A stretch of DNA of 64,000 bases from Halorhabdus tiamatea SARL4B (GCF_000470655.1 NC_021921.1:2356001-2420000); one strand, 5' to 3'. Numbered from the stretch's first letter, positions 17,072 through 27,253 are shown. The notes: generated by a model from the letters alone, not told the origin. Translations and numbers: made by a program.

Positions 17072-17623
17072 ATGGTTGCTGAACGAGCTATCGTCGCGCT
17101 CGGGAACCCCTACCGCCGTGACGACGGTGTTGGTCCCGCGCTCGTCGATCGACTCCGCGGTCGGGAGTTGCCGTCGGTGGACTGTCTCGACCTCGGCGAC
17201 GCGGGGTTCGATCTGGTGCACGTCGTCGCGGACTACGCGGCCGTCGTGATCGTCGACGCCGTGGACTTCGGGGGTGACCCTGGCGAGATTGTGGTCTTCG
17301 ACCCGGCGGACGGGATGGAGACCGGCGATCGGCGGGGAACTCACGCCACGGACGCGTTCGAACTCCTCGCAGTCGGCGAGGGGCTGGCGGAGACGCCGAC
17401 ACCGATCCGCGTCGTCGGCGTCCAGCCGGCCGAAACCGGGTACGGTGACACGCTGAGCCCGGCGGTCGCACAGGCACTGCCCGAGGCGAGCGAGACGTTG
17501 ACGGCGACCGTCCGGTCGCTGTCGGCCGAGGGACGCCTCTCGATTGAGTCCCAATCATCGTGCCATGTCATGTGTATTCAAACCAAGATTGATAATCCCC
17601 GGCGACGAAATACAAGTGGTACG
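17072..17623 (+). CDS. Hydrogenase maturation protease, in one open frame with the next gene
   Basis: The first 155 or so residues match the HycI/HybD peptidase family: ALGNPYRRDDGVGPAL with the Ni-sensing Asp, VIVDAVDFGG with the second Asp, and GTHATDAFELL with the His. Such proteases cut the C-terminal tail of the large subunit after Ni insertion. There is no stop codon before the CBS gene: the frame runs from 17072 to 18766. Residues about 155-184 look like translated promoter DNA, so either a stop was lost or a 564-residue fusion is made. The CBS gene has its own ATG at 17624, so I list the two parts separately. Confidence 0.75.
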
Positions 17624-18766
17624 ATGGATATTGCTGATATAGCCACCCGCGACTACATCGAAGTCGATGCGGACGAGCGCCTGGGCAAAGTCCGGTCGAT
17701 CTTCGAACGAGAGAACCCGAAAGGAATTATCGTGACCGAGGCGGGTGAGTACGCCGGTGTGATCACCCAAAAGGAACTGGTCCAATCTCACGTCGAGGAC
17801 CGGGCCAAAGCCAGTGCGCTGATGCAACACGCGCCGAAGGTCAAGCGGACGGGCGACGTTCGCGAGACGGCACGCGTCCTCGTCGAGAGTGGGACCAAGG
17901 TCGCACCTGTCTTCGAGGCCAACAAGCTCTGGGGCGTCATCACCGACGACGACATCCTGGAAGCCGTTCTCGACAGCCTCGACGCCCTCACCGTCGAGCA
18001 GATCTTTACCGGCGACGTCGTCACGGCCACTGAGGACACTGAAGTCGGCCAGGTGATCAACAAGCTCCGCGAGCACGGCATCTCTCGGCTTCCCGTCCTG
18101 AGTGACGACGGGAAGCTGACGGGGATGGTGACCCGCCACGACATCGTCGACGTCGTCGTCCGGGACATGGACAAGGCGACGACCGGCGAGCGCGCCGGCG
18201 ACGTCGATCGCGTTCTCGATCTGCCCGTCTACGACGTGATGAGCAGTCCCGTCGCGACGACGACCATCGACGAGTCAGTCGAGGACGCCGTCCGCCGGAT
18301 GCTCGAGAACGACTACGCCGGCCTCGTCGTCACGCCCGAACACGACGACTCGCTGGTCGCCGGAATCATCACCAAGACGGACGTCCTCCGGGCGCTGTCG
18401 TTCACCGAGGAGGAACACATGGACGTCCAGATCACGAACATCAAGCTCCTCGATACCCTCTCCCGCCAGGACGTCCGCGTCGGGATCGAAGACGTCGCCG
18501 ACAAGTACCAGGCGATGCAGGTTCAACACGCCCACGTCCGCTTTCAGGAACACAAGGAGAAACTCCGCGGGACGCCCCTGATCAACTGCCAGATCCGCCT
18601 TCGAACCAACAAGGGCCAGGTCGCGGGCACCGGCGAGGGCTACGGCTCGAAGACCGCCTTCAACGTCGCGCTCGATAAACTCCAGCGCAACGTCCTCGAA
18701 CGCAAGGGCGTCCGGAGCGACGAGGAGTACCGCGGGCAACTCCTGCGGAAACTCGGCGAGTTGTAA
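17624..18766 (+). CDS. CBS-domain protein with ribosome-hibernation-factor-like C-terminus
   Basis: 380 residues from ATG 17624. The first 260 or so residues form four CBS motifs in two pairs (for example IIVTEAGEYAGVITQKEL, KLTGMVTRHDIVDVV, GIITKTDVLRAL), which bind adenosine ligands in this family. The last 110 residues (IKLLDTLSRQDVRVGI ... EGYGSKTAFNVALDKLQ) resemble the HPF/RaiA fold that occupies the ribosome, suggesting a nucleotide-sensing ribosome hibernation factor. That role is inferred. The last 12 codons are duplicated 150 bases downstream. The upstream protease frame reads straight into this gene. Confidence 0.8.
   Translation: MDIADIATRDYIEVDADERLGKVRSIFERENPKGIIVTEAGEYAGVITQKELVQSHVEDRAKASALMQHAPKVKRTGDVRETARVLVESGTKVAPVFEANKLWGVITDDDILEAVLDSLDALTVEQIFTGDVVTATEDTEVGQVINKLREHGISRLPVLSDDGKLTGMVTRHDIVDVVVRDMDKATTGERAGDVDRVLDLPVYDVMSSPVATTTIDESVEDAVRRMLENDYAGLVVTPEHDDSLVAGIITKTDVLRALSFTEEEHMDVQITNIKLLDTLSRQDVRVGIEDVADKYQAMQVQHAHVRFQEHKEKLRGTPLINCQIRLRTNKGQVAGTGEGYGSKTAFNVALDKLQRNVLERKGVRSDEEYRGQLLRKLGEL
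18722..18759 (+). repeat. 38-bp direct repeat, copy A (inside the CBS gene 3' end)
   Basis: Identical to 18872-18909, exactly 150 bases away. It codes the last residues of the CBS protein (EEYRGQLLRKLGE). See copy B. Confidence 0.9.
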
Positions 18767-18781
18767 GGCTCTCATCTTGGA

Positions 18782-18812
18782 CTCGACCGAACGGAGTGAG
18801 GTCGAGCTTTTT
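18782..18812 (+). terminator. Hairpin followed by T5, after the CBS gene
   Basis: CTCGACC (18782-18788) pairs with GGTCGAG (18800-18806), and a TTTTT run follows. It is 16 bases past the stop. A second 9-bp hairpin (18834-18842 with 18846-18854) follows within the 112-base insert between the two 38-bp repeats. Confidence 0.5.
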
Positions 18813-18871
18813 CACCCATGTTTTTGCGCAAGTGGTGAGCGCCGTGCGCTCACCCGCAGCGGAAAAAGATG

Positions 18872-18909
18872 GAGGAGTACCGCGGGCAACTCCTGCGGAA
18901 ACTCGGCGA
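18872..18909 (+). repeat. 38-bp direct repeat, copy B (intergenic)
   Basis: Repeats the 3' end of the CBS gene, followed by a different but still in-frame end (CTC TAG). The arrangement of gene end, 112-base spacer with hairpins and copied gene end resembles the footprint of an element that enters a gene 3' end and carries a replacement end, or a local tandem duplication later filled by an insert. Confidence 0.9.
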
Positions 18910-19026
18910 ACTCTAGCGAGCAGCGGCTTCGAATCTGTAACGGACAGTGCGTTTTATATCCGTTTCCGCCGGGTAGACACCGCAGCACGCCCAATATTTT
19001 TCAGCGACCTGGTCCGCTATGAACAC

Positions 19027-19446
19027 ATGACCCCTCCAAACCGAGAGCTTCTGGCTGCACTCACCGTCGGTGCAGTGATCGGGGTCGGGCTCCACTGGCT
19101 CCTCGGGCAGGTCATCCTCGCGGTCGTGGCGGCCGTCACCTGGGCGGTGGCCATCGGACTCACACTCCACATCCGGCGTGCGTACCCAGCCTTCAGGACG
19201 GGCGAGTCCTGGACCGACAAGCGATGAACGGGGCTCGGCGTCGCCGTCGTCTCACTGGCTGCCTTCATCGGTGTGGGACCGGCACTTCCCGTTTCGGTGG
19301 ACCTTCGGTTCGCACTCGGCCTCCTGGTTCTCGGTGCGTCCTTTACCGCGTATTCGGCCGGAACGCTTGCCGTGCTCGACCGCGTCGACGTTGATTCGAA
19401 CACGTTACAGTCACCTCGTGTTTCAGACGTAGCGGACGACGATTGA
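19027..19446 (+). pseudogene. Small membrane protein interrupted by an in-frame TGA
   Basis: From ATG 19027 the frame codes 66 residues with two helices (ELLAALTVGAVIG, VILAVVAAVTWAVAIGL) and stops at TGA 19225-19227. The same frame continues without another stop to 19446 and codes two more helices (VAVVSLAAFIGVG, ALGLLVLGASFTAYS) and an acidic end (VADDD). The context is ACAAGCGATGAACG, where one change (for example CGA to TGA) would create the stop. I read it as one four-helix protein of about 139 residues broken by a nonsense mutation. No family recognised. Confidence 0.6.
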
Positions 19447-19589
19447 GGGCGGGAACGGGAATGCGGTTCTTGTGCAGTCCTCATTTCGGGAGAACTTCTT
19501 CGCTCGTCCTTTGCTGATTCCCCGGTTTGATTCGAGTGGAATCGTTGTTCAGCAAAACCGGCGTTGGTTGCGGTCCTGAGGAACGTTTT

Positions 19590-19647
19590 CCGGCGCGCGT
19601 AGCGCGCCGGTTCACCGCCGGAGCGGGACGCAGTCCCGCGACGGCGG
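19590..19647. terminator. Two GC-rich hairpins downstream of cdc48
   Basis: A 9-bp hairpin (19590-19598 with 19602-19610) is followed by a larger imperfect one (19615-19647). T-runs lie on the far side (19648-19653), and A-runs for the minus strand near 19713. They sit in the 277-base gap between the broken membrane gene and the convergent cdc48 gene and probably end transcription from one or both sides. Nothing else is apparent in the gap. Confidence 0.4.
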
Positions 19648-19723
19648 CTTTTTTGGCCGAGCTTTTTGGAGTGAGCGGTGGACGAACGAAGTGAGTCCAC
19701 CCGAACTCGAAAAAGGTCGTCTC

Positions 19724-21952
19724 CTACTGGAAGCCGATCCGGTCGGAGCCGCGAGGCTGGCGCGAGTCGGGGCCGCCGCCCTTGAACTGGTCTTCCATCT
19801 GCTCGAAGTACTCACGGATGTCGTCGGTGACGGTCGGCCGGACGCCTTCCAGTGCCGACCGGAAGTGCGCCATCCCGATCTCCTCGGCGTCGTCGTTCTC
19901 CCGCAACGCCTGGATGGCCGACTCGCGAGCGATGCTCTCTAAGTCGCTGCCGACGTAGCCCTCAGTGATCTCGGCGAGTTCGCGCAGCGAGACGTCGGGC
20001 GAGAGCGGGGAGTCACGTGTGTGGATCTGGAGGATCTCCTCGCGACCGTCGACGTCTGGCTCGCCGATGTAGACGAGGCGGTCGAACCGACCCGACCGGA
20101 TGAGGGCGGGGTCGATCATGTCCGGGCGGTTGGTCGCGCCGATGACCATCACGTCCTCCATGTCTTCGAGACCGTCCATCTCGGTCAACAGTTGGTTGAC
20201 GACGCGCTCGGAGACGTTCGAACCCGATCCCTGGCCGCCGCGACCGGGGGCAAGCGAGTCGAGTTCGTCGAAGAACACGACCGTCGGGGCGACCTGTCGA
20301 GCCTTCCGGAAGGTCTGGCGGATGGCTTTCTCGCTTTCGCCGACCCACTTGCTGAGCAGTTGTGGCCCGCGCACCGAGATGAAGTTGGCGTCGGTCTCGT
20401 TGGCGACGGCTTTGGCCATCAGCGTCTTGCCGGTCCCCGGTGGCCCATAGAGCAGGACGCCCGACGGGGGTGCGACGCCCATCCGCTCGAACTTCTCCGG
20501 GGTGGTCATCGGCCACTCGATGGACTCCTGGACGTCGTTTTTCGCCGATTCGAGCCCGCCGACGTCGTCCCAGCTAATCTTGGGTAACTCGACGAGGACC
20601 TCCCGCATCGCCGACGGTGAGACCTCGTTGAGTGCACCCTTGAAGTCGTCGCGCTTGATGATCATCCGGTCGATCAGACTCGGCGGGATGTCCTCCTCGT
20701 CCAGATCGATCTCGGGGAGGTACCGCCGGAGGGCCTTCATCGCCGCCTCCTTGGTGAGGCTCTCGATGTCCGCACCGACGAAGCCGTGAGTGTCCTCGGC
20801 CAATCCGGGGAGGTCGACGTCGTCTGAGAGGGGCATCCCGCGGGTGTGGATCTTGAGGATCTCCTCGCGGCCGGTCTCGTCGGGCACGCCGATCTCGATC
20901 TCGCGGTCGAAGCGGCCCGGCCGTCGGAGCGCGGGATCGACCGAATCGACGCGGTTGGTCGCGGCGATGACCACGACCTGCCCCCGGGATTCGAGGCCGT
21001 CCATCATCGTCAGCAACTGGGCGACGACGCGGCGCTCGACCTCGCCGGTGACGTCCTCGCGTTTGGGCGCGATCGAGTCGAGTTCGTCGATGAAGATGAT
21101 CGACGGGGACTCCTCGGTGGCGTCCTCGAAGATCTCCCGAAGTTGCTGTTCACTTTCCCCGTAGTACTTCGAGATGATCTCCGGGCCGGCGATCGAGAAG
21201 AAACTCGCAGAGGTTTCGTTGGCGACGGCTTTGGCAAGCAGCGTCTTCCCAGTCCCGGGCGGGCCGTGGAGGAGGACGCCGCTCGGCGGTTCGATCCCTA
21301 GTTTCTTGAAGATCTGGGGGTGTTTCATCGGCAGTTCGACCATCTCGCGGACGCGCTGGATCTCGTTCTCCAGGCCGCCGATGTCCTCGTAGGTGATCCC
21401 GCCGCCGGTCTTGTCGTACCCGGAGATGGGTTCCTCGCGCAACTCGACGTCGGTGTCCTCGGTGATGAGGACGACCCCGTCCGGTTCGGTCTCGACGGCG
21501 ATCAGCGGGATGGCCTGGCCCGGCGAGCGCATGAACGGATGGTTCGTGCTCGACATCACGGGAACGATGTCGCGCTCGACCACCGGGCGTTTGAGAATCT
21601 GGCGTTTGACCATGCCGGCGGCGTCGGAGCCGAACTGGACGCTCGCTTCCTCGGGCGGGGCGAGCACGAGCGAGTCGGCCTTCTCTGCCTCGGCCTTGCG
21701 GATCTCGACGCGTTCGCCGATGCCGACGTCGGCGTTCTGGCGGGTGAAGCCGTCGATCCGGACCGTGTCGGTGTTCCAGTCCTGGCGGTCCGCACGCCAG
21801 ACCTTCGCGGCGGTGGTCTCGGCCCCTTCGATCTCGATGATGTCGCCGGGGGAGAGCTTCAGGTGCAGCAGCGTATCGGGATCGAGGCGCGCGATGCCTC
21901 GGCCCGAGTCGTTCGGGTAGGCCTTCGCGACCTCAAGTTGGACTTCGTTCAT
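19724..21952 (-). CDS. cdc48: Cdc48/VAT-type AAA+ ATPase
   Basis: 742 residues: an N-terminal substrate-binding double-psi barrel domain (about 1-180) and two AAA domains. Walker A GPPGTGKT occurs near residues 229 and 502; Walker B is [12 protein letters not shown] and [12 protein letters not shown]; the arginine-finger region is [13 protein letters not shown] and [12 protein letters not shown]. Archaeal Cdc48 forms hexamers that unfold proteins, often for the 20S proteasome, whose genes are at 61759-63197. The start was set at ATG 21952, where the conserved [15 protein letters not shown] begins, rather than 21973. The C-terminal tail is acidic, then Gly/Arg-rich. Confidence 0.95.
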   Translation of the reverse strand: MNEVQLEVAKAYPNDSGRGIARLDPDTLLHLKLSPGDIIEIEGAETTAAKVWRADRQDWNTDTVRIDGFTRQNADVGIGERVEIRKAEAEKADSLVLAPPEEASVQFGSDAAGMVKRQILKRPVVERDIVPVMSSTNHPFMRSPGQAIPLIAVETEPDGVVLITEDTDVELREEPISGYDKTGGGITYEDIGGLENEIQRVREMVELPMKHPQIFKKLGIEPPSGVLLHGPPGTGKTLLAKAVANETSASFFSIAGPEIISKYYGESEQQLREIFEDATEESPSIIFIDELDSIAPKREDVTGEVERRVVAQLLTMMDGLESRGQVVVIAATNRVDSVDPALRRPGRFDREIEIGVPDETGREEILKIHTRGMPLSDDVDLPGLAEDTHGFVGADIESLTKEAAMKALRRYLPEIDLDEEDIPPSLIDRMIIKRDDFKGALNEVSPSAMREVLVELPKISWDDVGGLESAKNDVQESIEWPMTTPEKFERMGVAPPSGVLLYGPPGTGKTLMAKAVANETDANFISVRGPQLLSKWVGESEKAIRQTFRKARQVAPTVVFFDELDSLAPGRGGQGSGSNVSERVVNQLLTEMDGLEDMEDVMVIGATNRPDMIDPALIRSGRFDRLVYIGEPDVDGREEILQIHTRDSPLSPDVSLRELAEITEGYVGSDLESIARESAIQALRENDDAEEIGMAHFRSALEGVRPTVTDDIREYFEQMEDQFKGGGPDSRQPRGSDRIGFQ

Positions 21953-22067
21953 GATGGGGGTACAGTATGTCACTGTCAGGCATCCTGGGAGATATGCCTT
22001 TTGCTAATCGGGGTGTCGTCGCTCGATAGTTCTCTCCCTGAGAGTGGATCGGGTGTCTGCCCGGTCG

Positions 22068-23291
22068 TCAGGAGAACAGGCCGGTATGCACGGGTGCAAA
22101 GTCGCTTTCGGTCGGTTCGTCGTCATCGTCGCTCGTGTCCGTGACGGCCGATCCTGTGACGCCCGCTTCGAGGAAATCGGCAAGTGGCGGACCGACGTTC
22201 TCGGGTTCGACGAGGAACGCGTCGTGGCCGTGGTCGGATTCGACGACGTGGTGGGCGGTCGCGGTTCCGGCCTCCCTGAGTGACTCGGCCAGCGATTCAG
22301 CCTGGCTCACCGTGAAGTGCCAGTCCGCGGTGAAAGACATCACCAGGGCAGACCCATCGAACGCCGAGAGTGCGTCGGCGTCGGACTCGAAGCCCGCGGC
22401 GAGATCGTAGTTCTCGGTCGCACGCGTCATCGTCAGGAAGGCGTTGGCGTCGAAGCGATCGACGAACTTCTCGGCCTGGTAGTCGAGGTAGGATTCGACG
22501 TCCCGGTAGGGAAAGAAGGCCGCCGCTGGTTCTTCAGGGAAGGTGCGCTCGGCTTCTCGCCCAGCCGATCGGCGACCGAACTTCCGGTCCATCGAGGCTT
22601 TCGAGAGGTACATCACGTGGCCGATCTGGCGGGCCAGGGCCAGACCGTCGGTGGGATCGGGGTGGTCCTCGCCGTAGTAATCGCCGCCGTCCCAGGCGGG
22701 ATCGGCGGTGATCGCCCGGCGCTTGATGCCGTGGAGCGCGAGCGACTGGGTGTCGAGTCGGGGGGCGGTAGCGATCGTCGCGATGCGATCGACGTGATCC
22801 GGGTGACGCTTGGCCCACTCGAGGACGTTCATCCCGCCGACGCTCCCGCCGACGACGGCATGGAGGTGCGGGACCCCGAGTTCGTCGAGCAGGGCGCGCT
22901 GGGCCTCCGTCCAGTCGCGCACTGTCACGGGTGGGAAGTCCGTGCCGTAGGGCTCGCCGGTCTCGGGGTTCGTGCTCGCGGGCCCGGTCGTGCCATAGCA
23001 GGAGCCGGGGACGTTCGCACAGACGACGTAGTACTCGGTGGTGTCGATGGCCTTCCCGGGACCGACGATGTCGTCCCACCACGCGCGGGCCTGGCCGCTG
23101 GTGGCGTCGTCGGCATCGGGATGGGCGGCGACGTGGGCGGAACCGGTCAGGGCGTGACAGATCAGTACCGCATTGTCGCCCTCGAACTCGCCGTAGGTCT
23201 CGTAGGCGATCTCGAGTTCGGGAATCGACTCCCCACACTCGAAGTCGAACTCGCCCACCGAGACTGTATCGCGTTCGGCGGTGACCGTCAT
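22068..23291 (-). CDS. metX: Homoserine O-acetyltransferase
   Basis: 407 residues of the alpha/beta-hydrolase MetX family. The catalytic Ser150 lies in [14 protein letters not shown], with [12 protein letters not shown] before it, and the Asp/His pair near the end (SFTADWHFT and SDHGHDAFL). It transfers acetyl from acetyl-CoA to homoserine to give the substrate of MetY. An extra acidic tail of about 30 residues ([13 protein letters not shown]...) follows the catalytic domain. It overlaps the end of metY by four bases and forms a two-gene methionine operon with it. Confidence 0.93.
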   Translation of the reverse strand: MTVTAERDTVSVGEFDFECGESIPELEIAYETYGEFEGDNAVLICHALTGSAHVAAHPDADDATSGQARAWWDDIVGPGKAIDTTEYYVVCANVPGSCYGTTGPASTNPETGEPYGTDFPPVTVRDWTEAQRALLDELGVPHLHAVVGGSVGGMNVLEWAKRHPDHVDRIATIATAPRLDTQSLALHGIKRRAITADPAWDGGDYYGEDHPDPTDGLALARQIGHVMYLSKASMDRKFGRRSAGREAERTFPEEPAAAFFPYRDVESYLDYQAEKFVDRFDANAFLTMTRATENYDLAAGFESDADALSAFDGSALVMSFTADWHFTVSQAESLAESLREAGTATAHHVVESDHGHDAFLVEPENVGPPLADFLEAGVTGSAVTDTSDDDDEPTESDFAPVHTGLFS

Positions 23292-24586
23292 GTGGCTGTC
23301 TCTATCCCGTCTTCGAGGTCCCCAATGATGTCTCTGACGTCTTCGATGCCGACCGACAGCCGGATCATGTCCGGGGCGACGCCGCTCGCCCGCTGTTCCT
23401 CGGGTGAGAGTTTGGCGTGGGTCGTCGAGGCCGGGTGGATGAGCAGCGTCTTGGCATCGCCGACGTTCGCCAGGAACTGCGCGAGGTCGGTCTCCTCACA
23501 GAGCCGCTTTGCCCCCTCGTAACCGCCGGACAGGCCGAACGTGACCATGCCGCCGTATCCTCCCTGCAGACATTCGCTGGCTTGCTCGTGTGTCTCGTGG
23601 GATTCCAGGCCCGGATAGGAGACCCACTCGACGTCAGGGTGGGCATCGAGGAATTCGGCGACGCGAGCGGCGTTCTCGCAGTGGCGTTCCATCCGGACCG
23701 CGAGGGTCTCGGCACCCTGCAGCGTCGTCCAGGCGTCGAAGGGCTTCTGACCGTCGCCGACGTTCCGGACCGCCCGCTGGCGGGTCGCGACCGCGAACGC
23801 GCGGTCGCCGAAGCGATCGACGAAACTCTCGCCGTCGAGCGCGCCCGCACTCTCGCCCAGCGCGGGGTACTTCTCGGGGTACTCCGCCCAGGGGAAGGAA
23901 CCGCCGTCGACTACCACGCCGCCGATGGTGGTACCCGAGCCGTGGATCCACTTCGTCGTCGACTCCCAGACCACGTCCGCGCCGTGGTCGATCGGATTGC
24001 AGAGATACGGTGTCGCGAACGTGTTGTCGACGACGAGTGGCGCGCCGTGGTCGTGGGCGATCGCGGCGATCCGCTCGATGTCGGGCGTCACGAGGGAGGG
24101 ATTGCCGATGGTTTCGAGGTGGACGTAGGCCGTCCCGTCGTCGATGGTTTCGGCGTAGGCGTCGTAGTCAAGGGTGTCGACGAAGCGCGCTTCGATCCCC
24201 CGCTCGCGGGCGGTCGTCGTCAGATAGGAGTGGGTCCCGCCGTAGATGGAGGCGGCCGAGACGACGTTCTCGCCCGCGCTCGCGAGGACGGTCGTCGTCG
24301 CGTCGAGGGCGGCCATCCCCGAGGCCGTCGCGACGGCGTCGACGCCGCCCTCCAGGGACGCCAGCCGTCGTTCGAGCGTCCGGACAGTCGGGTTGTCGAA
24401 GCGGCTGTAGACGTTCCCTTCGGCCTCCAAGGCGTACAGATCCGCCGCGTGATCGGCGTCCTCGAAGGCGTAGGACGTCGTCTGGTGGATCGGCGGTGCG
24501 ACGGCACCGGACTCGGGATCGGGGGACTGCCCGGCGTGGAGACACCGCGTCCCGAAGCGTCGTGGTGGAGGCTCCTGCTCGCTCAT
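23288..24586 (-). CDS. metY: O-acetylhomoserine aminocarboxypropyltransferase (sulfhydrylase)
   Basis: 432 residues of the Cys/Met-metabolism PLP enzyme family. The PLP lysine is K212 in [18 protein letters not shown]. Further features are [13 protein letters not shown], the [10 protein letters not shown] cofactor site, [11 protein letters not shown], and the C-terminal [15 protein letters not shown]. It makes homocysteine from O-acetylhomoserine and sulfide. The gene starts just upstream of metX and overlaps it, and the intergenic region to 24715 contains AT-rich promoter-like sequence. Confidence 0.93.
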   Translation of the reverse strand: MSEQEPPPRRFGTRCLHAGQSPDPESGAVAPPIHQTTSYAFEDADHAADLYALEAEGNVYSRFDNPTVRTLERRLASLEGGVDAVATASGMAALDATTTVLASAGENVVSAASIYGGTHSYLTTTARERGIEARFVDTLDYDAYAETIDDGTAYVHLETIGNPSLVTPDIERIAAIAHDHGAPLVVDNTFATPYLCNPIDHGADVVWESTTKWIHGSGTTIGGVVVDGGSFPWAEYPEKYPALGESAGALDGESFVDRFGDRAFAVATRQRAVRNVGDGQKPFDAWTTLQGAETLAVRMERHCENAARVAEFLDAHPDVEWVSYPGLESHETHEQASECLQGGYGGMVTFGLSGGYEGAKRLCEETDLAQFLANVGDAKTLLIHPASTTHAKLSPEEQRASGVAPDMIRLSVGIEDVRDIIGDLEDGIETAT

Positions 24587-24715
24587 GTTTCGTATGCATA
24601 TACCTCTGGCTTCGTATAACTAAGAGTTACGGCAAAATTGTGTCGTGTGCTGCTTCGGCGGTTCTGCTCTATTCACCGGAATCTATTTTGGCAGACTGAT
24701 CGGATACACTAGTCG

Positions 24716-24931
24716 ATGAAGACGAACGACTGGTGGCGAGTTCTCGTCTCGACGGTCGGGTTCTGGATCTTGTTGTTTCTCCTTGCGATGGCACTGAAAG
24801 AGCTATATTTAAAACCTGCTACGGCGGCGGTTCGGGCATTACTTGTCGCTTTGCCGTGGTTGCTTGGGTTCGTTTTCGCTTGGATTGTCGTTACATCGGA
24901 GACGATTCCGTGGCCGGGTGACGAAGACTGA
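24716..24931 (+). CDS. Small two-helix membrane protein
   Basis: 71 residues with helices at about 8-27 and 36-59, and an acidic end (PWPGDED). Base composition is lower in GC than the neighbours, with TTA and TTG codons. Divergent from metY. No family recognised. Confidence 0.55.
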   Translation: MKTNDWWRVLVSTVGFWILLFLLAMALKELYLKPATAAVRALLVALPWLLGFVFAWIVVTSETIPWPGDED

Positions 24932-24964
24932 ACGTCTCTTTCGCGGTGTTACTGGCTCCATATA

Positions 24965-25939
24965 TCACTCGCCGCGTAGATCCCACTCCTCGAAGCCGAG
25001 CGACTCGATCGCGTTCAGGCGTTCACGCTCTTCGTCGGTGAAGCTGATCTCGCTGGCCTGGAGGTTCGCTTCGAGTTGTTCCATCGTACTCACGCCGACG
25101 ACGGGAATCGTCGGCAGATCGCGGTCGAGCATCCACGCCAGTACGACGGCGTTGCCGTCGACGCCCTTGCGCTCGGCGATGGTCTCGACGACGTCCATCT
25201 TGAGGCGGTTCTCCGAGCGGACGTAGCCATCGGGGATTGGGCGGTCGTCGCGGTCGTAGCAGCCCTGCATTGTCGGCGAGTAGGGAAGGACGGTCAGGTC
25301 CTCCTGGTCGCAGTAGTCCAGGAGTTCGTCGCTGGCGGGGAGTTGCCCGGCGAAGTCGGCGTCCCGATCGGGGATCATGTACGAGAAGCGCGTCTGAACA
25401 GCCTCGAAGCGGGGCCAGCCCTGTTCGGCGGCGATCCGGTTTGCCCGGGCGATCCGCCAGGCGGGCACGTTACTCGCCCCGAGATGCCGGACGTCGCCCG
25501 CCTCGACGGCCCCGGCGAGCGTCTCCATCACGTCGACCTGCGGGGTGTCCGGGTCGTCGACGTGGATATACAACAGGTCGATCGTCTCGATCCCCAGGCG
25601 CTCGCGGCTCTTTGCGATCTCCTCGTCGATCAGCGCCGGATCGAGACTCCGGGGGACGTCGCCGTAGCTGAACCCGAGTTTCGTCGCGATCGTCATCTCC
25701 TCGCGGACGCCGCGCTCCTCGAGCCACTCGCCGACGAGCGGTTCGCTCTCCGGTTCGTCGTAGCCGTCGACCCACGTCGCGTAGATGTTCGCGGTGTCGA
25801 TGAACCGACCGCCGGCCTCGTAGTACCGATCCAGCAGCGCGAAGGACGTTTCCCGGTCGATCCGGCTGCCGAAGTACATCGCACCCAGCGAGAGTTCGCT
25901 CACTGATTCGCCGGTCGTACCAAGCGGTTTGGTGTCCAT
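24965..25939 (-). CDS. Aldo/keto reductase
   Basis: 324 residues with a TIM-barrel AKR pattern. The catalytic tetrad is visible: Asp48 and Tyr53 in FIDTANIYATWVDG, Lys87 in IATKLGF, and His126 in LLYIHVDDP. The NADPH-binding end has SNVPAWRI, VLPYSPTMQG and VGVSTMEQLEANL. These enzymes reduce aldehydes or ketones with NADPH; the substrate here is unknown. The start was set at ATG 25939, since the longer frame to 26065 enters the divergent upstream region. Confidence 0.9.
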   Translation of the reverse strand: MDTKPLGTTGESVSELSLGAMYFGSRIDRETSFALLDRYYEAGGRFIDTANIYATWVDGYDEPESEPLVGEWLEERGVREEMTIATKLGFSYGDVPRSLDPALIDEEIAKSRERLGIETIDLLYIHVDDPDTPQVDVMETLAGAVEAGDVRHLGASNVPAWRIARANRIAAEQGWPRFEAVQTRFSYMIPDRDADFAGQLPASDELLDYCDQEDLTVLPYSPTMQGCYDRDDRPIPDGYVRSENRLKMDVVETIAERKGVDGNAVVLAWMLDRDLPTIPVVGVSTMEQLEANLQASEISFTDEERERLNAIESLGFEEWDLRGE

Positions 25940-26105
25940 GCCCGAACTGTCGTCGGGACGGTCGAAAAACGTTCGCGTCAAATGGAGTCGTGTCGAATGG
26001 GGTCGTGTCGATCGGGCGGCGGGTTCGTTTGAGGCGGCGGCGCAGCGTCGTATCAAAACTACCATACATCCCGACTGCGAGAGTCCGGATACGAAGGTGG
26101 AATCC

Positions 26106-27218
26106 GTGACCGAGAAACGCGAATATACCGACGATTACCCCGAGAAGACGCTGTACATCCCCGGTCCGACCGAAGTCCGCGAAGACGTCATCGAGGCGAT
26201 GGCCCAGCCGATGTTCGGCCACCGGATGGATCGGATGACCGACCTCTACACCACGATCGTCGAGGACACGAAGGACTTCCTCGATACCGACAACGAGGTC
26301 ATCATCCTTACGGGCTCGGGGACGGAGTTCTGGGAGGCCTCGACGCTGAACCTCGTCGACGAGAAGATCCTCGTGCCGACCTGCGGGAGTTTCAGCGAAC
26401 GCCACGCCAACGTCGCCGAGCGACTGGGCAAGGACGTCGACCGCCTGGAGTACGACTGGGGCGAGGCGATCAAGCCCGAGGACGTCCGGGAGGCAATCGA
26501 GGCGAGCGACAACGAGTACGACGTCGTCGCGAGCGTGATGAACGAGTCCTCGACTGGCGTCCGGAATCCGATCGAGGAGATCGGCGACGTCGTCGCTGAA
26601 TACGAGGACACGTACTTTGTCGTCGACGCCGTGAGCGCACTGGGCGGCGATTACGTCGACATCGACAAGCACAACATCGACGTCATCTTCACCTCGACCC
26701 AGAAGGCCTTCGCGATGCCGCCCGGGCTCGCGATCGCCGTCGTCAGCGACGAGGCCTACGAGCGCGAACTCGAGAAGGACTCGGCATCGTGGTACGGTGG
26801 CTTCCAGCGCTGTCTGGACTACTACGACCGGAAAGGCCAGACACACTCGACGCCCGCGATCCCGATCATGCTGGCCTACCGCAAGCAAATGAAACACATG
26901 CTCGAAGAGGGCCATCACGCCAGGGACGAGCGCCACCGCGAGATGACCGAGTACGTCCACGAGTGGGCACGCGAGCACTTCGATCTGTTCGCCGAGGAAG
27001 GCTATCGCTCCCAGACGGTCTCCTGCATCGAGAACACCCAGGGCATCGACGTGGCTGCGACGATCGAGGAGGTCTCCGAGAAGTACGACATGGTCTTCTC
27101 GAACGGCTACGGCTCCCAACTCGGCGAGGACACGTTCCGGATCGGTCACATGGGCGAACACGACCTCGAGAGCATCAAGGAGTTGACCGACGCGATCGAG
27201 GACGTCGCCGAATTGTAG
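26106..27218 (+). CDS. Class V aminotransferase (alanine-glyoxylate/serine-pyruvate type)
   Basis: 370 residues if started at the GTG at 26106, just before the conserved TLYIPGPTEVREDVIEAM. No good ATG is available: the frame is open to 25929, but that part has no coding character. The PLP lysine is K200 in IFTSTQKAFAMPPG, and VVDAVSALGG carries the Asp contacting the PLP nitrogen. The family transfers amino groups among alanine, serine, glyoxylate and pyruvate; the substrate here is not determined. Confidence 0.88.
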   Translation: MTEKREYTDDYPEKTLYIPGPTEVREDVIEAMAQPMFGHRMDRMTDLYTTIVEDTKDFLDTDNEVIILTGSGTEFWEASTLNLVDEKILVPTCGSFSERHANVAERLGKDVDRLEYDWGEAIKPEDVREAIEASDNEYDVVASVMNESSTGVRNPIEEIGDVVAEYEDTYFVVDAVSALGGDYVDIDKHNIDVIFTSTQKAFAMPPGLAIAVVSDEAYERELEKDSASWYGGFQRCLDYYDRKGQTHSTPAIPIMLAYRKQMKHMLEEGHHARDERHREMTEYVHEWAREHFDLFAEEGYRSQTVSCIENTQGIDVAATIEEVSEKYDMVFSNGYGSQLGEDTFRIGHMGEHDLESIKELTDAIEDVAEL

Positions 27219-27253
27219 GGACTCGACGGTCGACCACGCGGACGGCAGTAATT

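Noticed and set aside
22317-24699. Several 350-400 codon plus-strand frames opposite metX and metY
   Set aside because: Antisense shadows produced by GC-rich codon bias; the minus-strand frames carry clear enzyme motifs.
25968-26030. Short TCGTGTCGA/TGGRGTCG repeats between the reductase and aminotransferase genes
   Set aside because: Imperfect and only two or three units; could be chance in GC-rich DNA.
25470-27161. 563-codon minus-strand frame opposite the aminotransferase
   Set aside because: A shadow; the plus-strand frame has the PLP lysine and conserved motifs.
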